From: Candidatus Thiomargarita nelsonii
Lineage (GTDB): Bacteria; Pseudomonadota; Gammaproteobacteria; Beggiatoales; Beggiatoaceae
Direction: 5' to 3'
DNA: 6,410 bases
NCBI GenBank assembly: GCA_001640045.1
Contig: LUTY01000815.1
Location: 1 to 6,410, forward strand
Shown here piece by piece: positions 1-5,252 of the stretch. How positions within the stretch are numbered: the first letter of the stretch is position 1; every line of letters starts with the position of its first letter. The notes under the pieces are model-generated. The model had not been told where the DNA came from and searched no databases. It was given only the letters and a program-made list of their open reading frames with translations. The translations under genes and the position numbers were made by a program.

Positions 1-177
1 GGTATAGACACATAAGTGTTGGGGTATGTCATATTTTCGTCAATCGGGCTTTGAATAAAAACAATATATGTAGGGTGGGCTCCGCGAGACGAAGTCAGCG
101 AAGCTAAACCCACCCTTTAAAAAGGGACAAGTCTATTTGTTTTAGTACAACCAATGTTCAACAACGAATAAAAACAA
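1..177. other. Intergenic stretch at the left edge with a REP-like hairpin
   Basis: No convincing gene is visible. It contains a REP-like hairpin (72-116) and two copies of a 15-bp direct repeat (53-67 and 166-180). On the minus strand an ATG at 30-32 opens a frame reading MTYPNTYVSI before it leaves the window. That could be the start of a gene, but ten codons without a clear ribosome binding site cannot support a call. Confidence 0.5.
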
Positions 178-180
178 TAT
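53..180. repeat. 15-bp direct repeats flanking the REP-like hairpin
   Basis: GAATAAAAACAATAT occurs exactly at 53-67 and again at 166-180, enclosing 98 bp that contain the hairpin at 72-116. This layout could be a target-site duplication around a small inserted unit, or a tandem duplication that later diverged. The sequence is low in complexity, so the match is suggestive only. Confidence 0.5.
72..116. repeat. REP-like imperfect hairpin
   Basis: AGGGTGGG (72-79) pairs with CCCACCCT (109-116). Inside, GCTCCGC pairs with GCGAAGC apart from one mismatch, and GAC-GAA-GTC closes the tip. The GC-rich block stands out from its AT-rich surroundings. Compact palindromes of this kind are typically dispersed in many copies in a genome. 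It could also act as a transcription terminator or mRNA stabiliser, which the sequence cannot settle. Confidence 0.75.
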
Positions 181-711
181 TATACCTAAAAATGGCAATT
201 AGAATTTGATATTTTTATATCAATACCCACAGTTTTTTCATTTTTTAACAATTTCTGGCTTTAGTGCTTCTGAGTGCTTCTGTAGTTGAACCTATTTCAT
301 GATGAGGTTGTTTTTGACTACTATTTCTACAGAAGCGTACAGAAGCGTACAGAAGTGCTTTGGCAATAATTGGTCTAAATTCCGGAAACAGGTATCTTTA
401 ATAAAGATGAGAAAGATATTAACAACTTTATCAAATTTCGTTTATTATGAAACATTTTAGAATCATTTTTGAACCTAATCACAACAATTGATTTGTTATT
501 TTTGCTTTTAATCACCAATTGGTGAGCTAAACTCTTTATAACGAGTCTTGTGTTGTGATCGTGTTCTTTACTGATTCTAAAATAGTTCAACTTGAACGAA
601 AATATCAAAAGTTGTTAGTATGTATGTTATCGAATTTAAATAAATATAATAATAAAATCATGTCTTTAGATTATGAAATGACATTGTAATTGCCATTTTT
701 AGGTTATAATA
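177..711. repeat. Large degenerate palindrome (foldback, MITE-like element)
   Basis: The outer ends form an inverted repeat: 177-205 matches the reverse complement of 684-711 with one indel and one mismatch, sharing CCTAAAAATGGCAATTA except for the indel and mismatch. Inside, the two sides are symmetrical about 518.5. The 14-bp TCACCAATTGGTGA (512-525) is perfect; ATCACAAC (478-485) pairs with 552-559, ATTTTAGAATCA (454-465) with 572-583, and 417-426 with 611-620 at 9 of 10 bases. Identity is lower between these blocks. The outer repeat has a centre about 74 bp further left, which implies about 148 extra bases in the left arm, roughly 206-358. No credible gene lies inside. A non-autonomous foldback element is the simplest reading; an old inverted duplication is the alternative. 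Confidence 0.7.
263..359. repeat. Inverted array of 10-bp repeats
   Basis: Two tandem copies of AGTGCTTCTG (263-272, 273-282) face three units in inverse orientation: CAGAAGCGTA at 330-339 and 340-349, and CAGAAGTGCT at 350-359. The inner pair makes a perfect 10-bp stem, GCTTCTGTAG (276-285) with CTACAGAAGC (327-336), around a 41-nt loop. The 10-bp period is one helical turn, so a protein binding each unit would sit on one face of the DNA. The array lies in the extra segment of the left palindrome arm. Confidence 0.8.
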
Positions 712-769
712 CAATACCCTCGCCAAAAGACCAGAGAAAATTTATGTAAAAAGAAGCCTTCCATAGCGA

Positions 770-2092
770 TTAAGTTTGGCAAACAGAAGGGTTGACTCGC
801 CCTAACGATGAGACTTGATAAATAGTACGTTCAATAAAAATCGGGTCAGCATTTTGCGAAGTACATTTTAAAGTGTTAAGCACGTATTTCCTAGCTCGAA
901 ACCAAGCTTTAAGATCATTAACACTTGAACCAAACAGACCACTTGAATTTTGTCGTAACAGTGCCGAAGATAGATTGACCCTTCGGCATGGCGAGATTGG
1001 CGGCATTATAGACCGCGTTCTTACTGACATTCATGAAATCTTCTAATCCCCAATACTGTTTAGCATCACGAAAGTTAAACTCGATTTGAAAACGTAGTTG
1101 GTAGTATTCGATCAATTTATCGTAAGTCAGTTCCAGATCACTACCTCATTCCATCACATGCGCCCTTTTACCCGTTTTCAGGTTAGATTTAACAACGATA
1201 ACAACGTTCAGAAGTGAGGCAAAGAGCTTATGCCAAACCTTCATTTGATAAATGCAAGTTTGAATATCCCCTTCAACCTTGGCACTTTTGAGGTATTGCT
1301 TTGGCAGTTGCTTGTAATTGAGTTTGTCACCATACTTGCGACGACGTCCTCGACCAGAATATTCTCCGCTATAAGGTAAATACAAGGCGGAATCAAAGCG
1401 CAACTTAGAAATGAGATGTAAATGGCATTGCCTTACCATTTGCAAGGCTCAAAGTTACCAAAGGCACCATCAAAAACGAAATAAACTAAACTGAGGTCAG
1501 TACCAACAAGCCTTAACAGGCTCTTCAAGGTAGTTTGCGCGAAGAGTAAATAGGGTGATAATTTCACTTGTTGACGGTTTTTGTTGCAACTACCTTTTGG
1601 ACGGCCCTTCTTACCTTTCTTTGAAACGATAACGGAAGATTCTTGGTTCTCATTTGGAGGTTTTTCTCTGGTAACTTGTTCCATCATTATAGGGTGGGAA
1701 CGATGCTGTTTGACACTTATCAATGACAGACTCAATTCGCTCCGACTCGGTACGGTTTTACCGTATAATGATGAAAAGAAGCGTCCCAGCCCATAAGTTT
1801 TTTTACCCGATTTGGTGACAACTACTTCATCTCCTGCTATCAAAACCACATCTTCATGATCGATCAGATGACGACGGGTGAATAACCATCTGAGTTTTCT
1901 CCAGTCGATCTGACTGTAAAAGAAGCGCTGAATGGTTCTATAACTGCCATATTTTTCCGTCCAACGGGAAATACCAATCATCGTAATACGGCCAGTCATC
2001 GCAAGCATTGCTTCTGCTATGTTAGATAGTTGACGAATCGTTGTATAATTAATTACTGGGTTTAAGCACGTCAAAAGTGTTATAATTTCCAT
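770..2092 (-). pseudogene. IS4-family DDE transposase, broken by two frameshifts and a stop
   Basis: Three reading-frame pieces join into one protein of about 440 residues. The N-terminal piece (2092 to about 1440) has the first catalytic Asp in IAGDEVVV (residue 88), a Lys-rich linker (about 145-178) and the second Asp in FVFDGAFGN (residue 208). Its frame is lost by an apparent one-base deletion near 1440; the next frame resumes at ALQMVRQC. An in-frame TGA at 1146-1148 follows KTGKRAHVME. The frame then reopens into YYQLRFQIEFNFRDAK, where Tyr, Arg, Glu and Lys fit the IS4 YREK signature. An apparent one-base insertion near 980-987, just after NAANLAM, moves the C-terminus (SSVNDLKAWFRARKYVLNTLK, then SLGRVNP, stop at 770-772) into a third frame. 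All catalytic residues survive in the DNA but no single protein can be made, so the copy cannot move by itself. Confidence 0.88.
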
Positions 2093-2153
2093 GGTGGTTG
2101 TGTTTTTCTTTTATTAAGATTGGTTTTCGCTACTCAATCTTAACACAACCACC
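2093..2153 (-). promoter_or_regulatory. Bipartite hairpin over the transposase translation start
   Basis: GGTGGTTGTG (2093-2102) and TTAAGATTG (2114-2122) pair with the continuous CAATCTTAACACAACCACC (2135-2153), leaving an 11-nt bulge in one arm and a 12-nt loop. The inner arm ends directly at the transposase ATG (2092-2090). A transcript that starts outside the element would therefore fold its translation start region into the stem. IS10 and IS50, both IS4 relatives, are known to block read-through expression in this way; applying it here is inference. Confidence 0.6.
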
Positions 2154-2278
2154 CTTTTTATTTTGAGTTCGCTCATGGGCGAAACGATTGATTCTATTTA
2201 TAGATATTTTATAGGGTCTTTTGGCGAGGGTATTGTTAATATAAACGCTATAAAATTTAACCTAGTCCAATAGATCAT

Positions 2279-2325
2279 AGGACTTACGCACTGAGTACAA
2301 CGGATTAGCGGAATGGGCGGATTAT
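2279..2325. repeat. Terminal fragment of the foldback element (copy 1)
   Basis: The 36 bases at 2279-2314 match 2440-2475 with a single difference (G/A at 2288 versus 2449). The following CGGATTA is shared as well. The copy lacks an adjacent inverted partner and runs into a REP-like hairpin pair. A similar inverted end, TGCGTAAGCCCT, lies at 2604-2615 and could be its distant partner. This looks like a truncated or interrupted member of the family found complete at 2440-2585. Confidence 0.7.
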
Positions 2326-2328
2326 AAT

Positions 2329-2400
2329 AAATTTATTTCTCGTTCCCACGCTCTGCGTGGGAATGCATGCTTGGACGCTCCGCGTCCTGCAAATAAATTT
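2329..2400. repeat. Twin-hairpin REP-like repeat between 10-bp inverted arms
   Basis: CCCACGC-TCT-GCGTGGG (2345-2361) and GGACGC-TCC-GCGTCC (2373-2387) form two adjacent GC-rich hairpins. The pair is enclosed by AAATTTATTT (2329-2338) and its reverse complement AAATAAATTT (2391-2400). A reverse-oriented relative lies at 2647-2721. Twin hairpins of this type are a common REP arrangement. Confidence 0.75.
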
Positions 2401-2439
2401 AGCTGGCACCAAGATAAAACAAACTACAGGGATTATATT

Positions 2440-2585
2440 AGGACTTACACACTGAGTACAACGGATTAGCGGAATAAACGGATTAATCATAACATTAATT
2501 AAACATAAATCCGTTTAGATCAAAAATCCGTTGTACTCATTCTTATGATAAATCAATAATTTATTATTTTGAGTGCGTAAGTTCT
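2440..2585. repeat. Foldback (MITE-like) element, complete copy
   Basis: Three nested inverted repeats span 146 bp: 2440-2454 with 2571-2585 (12 of 15), GAGTACAACGGATT (2454-2467) with 2525-2538 (perfect), and TAAACGGATT (2475-2484) with 2508-2517 (perfect). It has no coding capacity and is AT-rich. The left end also occurs at 2279-2314, showing that the unit is repeated. Most likely a small non-autonomous element; its mobilising transposase is not identifiable here. Confidence 0.75.
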
Positions 2586-2625
2586 ATTTAAAATAATTTG
2601 TCAATGCGTAAGCCCTAAACCAATT

Positions 2626-2645
2626 GCGTAGGATGCACCCTACGC
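2626..2645. repeat. Short hairpin repeat
   Basis: GCGTAGG (2626-2632) pairs with CCTACGC (2639-2645) around a six-base loop. It abuts the twin-hairpin repeat that starts at 2647 and is probably another dispersed repeat unit. Confidence 0.55.
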
Positions 2646-2646
2646 T

Positions 2647-2721
2647 CCTCGACGCAGAGCGTCGAGGCAGGCATTCCCACGCGGAGCGTGGGAACGAGAA
2701 ACGCAGAGCGTGGGAACGAGA
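2647..2721. repeat. Twin-hairpin REP-like repeat, reverse copy with a partial duplication
   Basis: CCTCGACGC-AGA-GCGTCGAGG (2647-2667) is a perfect 9-bp stem and CCCACGC-GGA-GCGTGGG (2676-2692) a perfect 7-bp stem. This is the 2339-2390 arrangement in reverse. A partial extra copy, CGCAGAGCGTGGGAACGAGA, follows at 2702-2721. It lies just past the hemJ stop codon (2729-2731, minus strand), so it may serve as a 3' end stabiliser or terminator for hemJ. Confidence 0.75.
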
Positions 2722-2728
2722 AACCTGT

Positions 2729-3154
2729 TTAAAATGGTTTAACCACCGCCAAAATCGTCACACCAATGAGAATCAACACAGGAAATTCATTAAACCAACG
2801 ATAAAAGACATGACTATGACGATTTCGATCCTGTTTAAAATCATTCAAAAACTTGCCACAATACAAATGATAGGCTATCAAAATCGCTATCAGCCCTAAT
2901 TTGGCATGTAACCAACCCATGCTAGAATAAGCTGCCCAAGCATATTCCCATAACATCCACAAACCCAAACCAATTGTTATAATTGCGCTGGGTGTCGTAA
3001 TACCATAAAACAATTTACGTTCCATCACTTTAAATCGAGCATTGCTAATCTCATCCTCCGTCATGGCATGATAGACAAACAGGCGGGGTAAATAAAATAA
3101 CCCGGCAAACCATGTCACCACGAAAACAATGTGAAAAGCTTTAATCCACAGCAT
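2729..3154 (-). CDS. hemJ: Protoporphyrinogen IX oxidase HemJ
   Basis: HemJ is an inner-membrane protein that oxidises protoporphyrinogen IX to protoporphyrin IX, the next-to-last step of haem synthesis; it replaces HemG or HemY in many bacteria. The 141 residues match the usual family length. Four membrane segments are visible (about 4-24, 52-72, 84-100 and 121-139). The family hallmarks are present: His8 in IKAFHIVFVVTWFAGLFYLPRLF and Lys85 in GWLHAKLGL, corresponding to the essential His and Lys of the cyanobacterial enzyme. The ATG at 3152-3154 follows AGAGGA at a good spacing, which fixes the start. It is transcribed away from nfi. No other haem gene is present in the window. Confidence 0.93.
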   Translation of the reverse strand: MLWIKAFHIVFVVTWFAGLFYLPRLFVYHAMTEDEISNARFKVMERKLFYGITTPSAIITIGLGLWMLWEYAWAAYSSMGWLHAKLGLIAILIAYHLYCGKFLNDFKQDRNRHSHVFYRWFNEFPVLILIGVTILAVVKPF

Positions 3155-3173
3155 TACTATTTCCTCTTCTTTT

Positions 3174-3210
3174 ATAGGAGTCCAAGATTTATCTTGGACG
3201 TGTTAAAAAA
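3174..3210 (+). promoter_or_regulatory. Near-perfect palindrome in the hemJ-nfi divergent region
   Basis: GTCCAAGAT (3180-3188), TT, then ATCTTGGAC (3191-3199) forms a 9-bp stem with a minimal loop. It lies between the two divergent starts, only 11 bases before the nfi ATG. The only Shine-Dalgarno-like sequence for nfi (AGGAG, 3176-3180) is upstream of and touching the stem. It could be an operator, a small dispersed repeat, or an RNA hairpin that brings AGGAG near the ATG. Confidence 0.5.
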
Positions 3211-3903
3211 ATGGATTTAAATTACTTAGCCAATTTACAAAAACAATGGGCAGCAAAAGTCATCATTCCGCCCGATAACGCAGGTTACGCCCCACAACCG
3301 GATGATATTATTTTTAGTTTGGACATCCAATACGTGGACAATACCGCTTTTGTCGGATTAGACGTACAACGTTACTCAGGCGAACTGATGGGGACTTACG
3401 TCGAGCGAACTTCTGTCGATGTACCTTATGTCCCACAATTTTTCTGTTTCCGCGAAGGGCCGCCCCTTTTGAAAATCATCAACTGGGTGCAGCAACATTT
3501 TAACCTAAAGCCTGATGTATTGATCACTGATGGACATGGTATCGCACATCCGCGTCGCTTTGGTGTCGCCTGTTGGTTAGGTGTGCATACCCATTTGCCC
3601 ACTATCGGCTGCGCTAAACAAACGCTGCTTGATTATCAAGGCGTTTTAGGCAAAAAACGGGGCAGTTGCTTACCGGTTTACTTGGAAAATGAAAAGGTGG
3701 GCAAGGTTTTACGCACACAAGAGAATATCAAGCCCATTTTTGTCAGTCCGGGACATCAGATCAGTCTCAATACAGCGGCAGATATGATTTTAAATTTGGC
3801 ACCCCGCTATCGAATCTGTGAGCCGCTGCGACGTGCTGATCAGGCGGCAAGAGCCTATGCCAAAGGTAAAGAGGTGCAAGGTACGCCTTGCACTCCAGTG
3901 TAA
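3211..3903 (+). CDS. nfi: Endonuclease V (deoxyinosine 3' endonuclease)
   Basis: Endonuclease V cuts the second phosphodiester bond 3' to deoxyinosine, starting repair of deaminated adenine. The 230 residues compare with 223 in E. coli Nfi. Family motifs occur in order: Asp38 in FSLDIQY, the DVPYVPQFFCFREGP block (70-84, with the Tyr73 wedge motif and Glu82), Asp107 in TDGHGIAHPRRFGVA, Lys136 in IGCAKQ and His182 in SPGHQIS. The Asp38-Glu82-Asp107 set is the metal-binding active site. The start at 3211 places the motifs at normal distances, although no strong ribosome binding site lies directly upstream. The last ten residues (EVQGTPCTPV) are encoded by a hairpin repeat and look like an acquired tail after YAKGK. 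Confidence 0.95.
   Translation: MDLNYLANLQKQWAAKVIIPPDNAGYAPQPDDIIFSLDIQYVDNTAFVGLDVQRYSGELMGTYVERTSVDVPYVPQFFCFREGPPLLKIINWVQQHFNLKPDVLITDGHGIAHPRRFGVACWLGVHTHLPTIGCAKQTLLDYQGVLGKKRGSCLPVYLENEKVGKVLRTQENIKPIFVSPGHQISLNTAADMILNLAPRYRICEPLRRADQAARAYAKGKEVQGTPCTPV
3874..3893. repeat. Hairpin repeat inside the 3' end of nfi
   Basis: GTGCAAGG (3874-3881), TACG, CCTTGCAC (3886-3893) is a perfect 8-bp stem with a tetraloop. It is read as codons near the end of nfi, and the stop follows two codons after the stem. It resembles the small dispersed palindromes elsewhere in the window and probably extended the protein when it inserted. Confidence 0.6.
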
Positions 3904-3922
3904 ATTTTAGCTCAAACCACCT

Positions 3923-3995
3923 AAGGGCAACCCGATAGGGTATGCCCCTACAGGCATCAGCAATTGTAGGGGCATACCCTATCGGGTTTGCCCTT
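3923..3995. terminator. Long hairpin between convergent nfi and ubiX
   Basis: 3923-3952 pairs with 3965-3995 over 30 bp, with a single extra A in the right arm and a 12-base loop (3953-3964). The near-perfect match suggests a recent or maintained repeat. It is placed to end transcripts from both sides, although neither side has a clean U-run. It may be a dispersed repeat that also works as a bidirectional terminator. Confidence 0.7.
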
Positions 3996-4019
3996 GGTAT
4001 ATTATTATTTGGGAGTTGC

Positions 4020-4613
4020 CTAGTCACCCCAAGCAGGTAATAAAGTATGCTCAATATCCAAATGATCGAGGATTCTTGCCACCATAAAATCAACTAAATC
4101 GCTAAGGCGCTGTGGATTATGATAAAAACCCGGATTGGCGGGCAAAATTAACGCACCCAATTTAGCCAAGCGCAACATATTTTCCAGATGAATCACTGAC
4201 AAGGGCGTTTCTCTATGGACTAAAATCAATTTGCGTTGCTCTTTTAAGACTACATCGGCGGCTCTTTCAATCAAATTTCGACTCAAACCGCTGGCAATCG
4301 CCGCCAAAGTCCCACTGCTACAGGGACAGACAACCATCGCCTTGGGTACAGCACTGCCACTCGCTATTGGTGCTGTCCATTGTTCGCGTCCAAAGACTTG
4401 TAATTGCCCCGGTGCTGCCTGATAACGCTCGCTTAAGAGGGCTTGCATTTCTGTAGGGCGCGACGCTAATTTGACATCCGTTTCCATATTAATCACTATC
4501 TGTGCCGGTGCCGATACGACCAAATAGATCTGTTGTTGCGCTACAATCAATTGCTCTAACAAGCGTAACCCATACACTGCCCCAGAGGCACCTGTCATGG
4601 CTAAAGTAATCAT
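4020..4613 (-). CDS. ubiX: Flavin prenyltransferase UbiX
   Basis: UbiX joins dimethylallyl monophosphate to FMN, giving the prenylated flavin used by UbiD to decarboxylate the ubiquinone precursor. The 197 residues fit the family (about 190-210). Visible motifs are the N-terminal flavin-binding MTGASGA (6-12), [19 protein letters not shown] (96-114), LKEQ with Lys124, the HRETPLS loop with Arg134 and Glu135, and LPANPGFYH with Tyr164, followed by DFMVARILD with Arg180. These residues keep a constant offset from the active-site residues known in the Pseudomonas enzyme. The start codon overlaps the mpl stop as ATGA, so translation was probably coupled to mpl. The mpl-ubiX pairing is also known in Pseudomonas. 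No ubiD is seen here. Confidence 0.95.
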   Translation of the reverse strand: MITLAMTGASGAVYGLRLLEQLIVAQQQIYLVVSAPAQIVINMETDVKLASRPTEMQALLSERYQAAPGQLQVFGREQWTAPIASGSAVPKAMVVCPCSSGTLAAIASGLSRNLIERAADVVLKEQRKLILVHRETPLSVIHLENMLRLAKLGALILPANPGFYHNPQRLSDLVDFMVARILDHLDIEHTLLPAWGD

Positions 4614-5155
4614 GCCAACGCCGTCAATAAACGATCATGGATATTCTCAAAGCTACCATTACTCATAATCAAAATATGATCGTTGCTACCTGCGCTAGCA
4701 ACGACATGTTGAATTAAAGCTTCTGTTTGATAGAATATCAACGCATTTTGCAAAGATTTTGCTACCTGAACCAGTGACCAATTGAGTGCCTCCGGTTGAT
4801 AGAATACTACCACATCTGCCCCCTTCAAAGCGGAAGCCAGCGTGTTTTTATGGATGCCCATACGCATGGTATTTGAACGTGGCTCAACAACAGCAATAAT
4901 CTTTTGTTGACCTACCTTTTGTCGCAATGCCTCAATCGTAGCAGCAATAGCGGTGGGATGATGGGCAAAATCATCATAAACACTGACATCATTAACCACG
5001 CCCCGTAATTCTAAGCGTCGCTTAACGTTGCGAAATGTCCCCAAAGCTTCACATGCCTTGCTTAAGGACACATCGGCATGATGAGCAGCCGCAATCGCGG
5101 GCGGAGCATTGTGGACATTATGTTGCCCGATTAAATCCCACTTCACCTCTCCCAC
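4610..5155 (-). pseudogene. mpl: 3' fragment of mpl (C-terminal ligase domain)
   Basis: This is the C-terminal part of UDP-N-acetylmuramate:L-alanyl-gamma-D-glutamyl-meso-diaminopimelate ligase. Read from a GTG at 5155 it gives 181 residues. The first 39 or so repeat the end of the upstream fragment (GEVKWDLIGQHNVHN through SKACEAL), and it then continues into the Mur ligase C-terminal domain: RRLELRG (46-52), YDDFAHHPTAI (60-70), and EPRSNTMRMG (91-100). The frame is open further upstream into the spacer, without a better start. It differs from the upstream copy by four adjacent bases (5101-5104), changing the family-typical NALAAIAA to NAPPAIAA. Without the ATP-binding domain it should be inactive. 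It overlaps ubiX by four bases. Confidence 0.9.
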
Positions 5156-5197
5156 CAGTTTATTTTCATACCAGATTTCAAAATGACTACAATCCGG
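5041..5197. repeat. 157-bp direct repeat within mpl (downstream copy)
   Basis: Matches 5253-5409 at a constant offset of 212 bp. The differences are one block of four adjacent bases (5101-5104, GCGG versus CTAA) and two bases near the right end. This copy carries the less family-typical coding variant. Confidence 0.95.
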
Positions 5198-5252
5198 GTT
5201 GATTGAAATCAGACTGGATCACTTTGAGCAACCTAAGCGATGCCGCATCGAT
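5198..5252. other. 55-bp spacer between the mpl direct repeats
   Basis: This segment matches neither flank of the duplicated block beyond a short CTAAGCG shared with 5011-5017. It contains a small hairpin, CGATG-CCG-CATCG (5238-5250). On the minus strand it adds four residues (DRCGIA minus the shared end) and the stop to the 5' mpl fragment. It may be a dispersed repeat or imported filler DNA. Confidence 0.6.

Larger units (their letters stand above)
711..2236 (-). mobile_element. IS4-type insertion sequence, decayed
   Basis: The ends are perfect 22-bp inverted repeats, 711-732 and 2215-2236; the shared core reads ATACCCTCGCCAAAAGACC on the left. Each end is flanked by TAAT (707-710 and 2237-2240), a possible 4-bp target duplication. 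The 1526-bp unit contains one transposase pseudogene on the minus strand. The Y-(2)-R-(3)-E-(6)-K signature in that protein is diagnostic of the IS4 group. A 4-bp duplication is shorter than is usual for classic IS4 and is more like related groups such as IS701, so the exact subfamily is left open. The element has inserted at the right edge of the palindrome at 177-711. Confidence 0.88.

Noticed and set aside
1..32. Minus-strand start MTYPNTYVSI at the left edge
   Set aside because: Only ten codons are visible and there is no clear ribosome binding site.
263..359. CRISPR array
   Set aside because: Units are 10 bp, contiguous and in two orientations; there are no spacers of regular length and no cas genes.
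375..608. 77-codon minus-strand frame inside the palindrome
   Set aside because: It is low in complexity and straddles the symmetry axis, so it is best explained as repeat DNA. No motif or ribosome binding site supports it.
918..1030. Separate small genes within the transposase region
   Set aside because: The overlapping frames are pieces of one transposase split by frameshifts; none is a gene by itself.
1581..1796. 71-codon plus-strand frame
   Set aside because: It is antisense to the transposase and has no recognisable features.
2305..2490. 61-codon minus-strand frame
   Set aside because: It lies wholly in foldback and REP-like repeats.
2624..2899. 91-codon plus-strand frame
   Set aside because: It reads through REP-like hairpins and the antisense of hemJ.
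3767..4093. 108-codon minus-strand frame
   Set aside because: It is antisense to nfi, crosses the long hairpin and overlaps the ubiX end in another frame.
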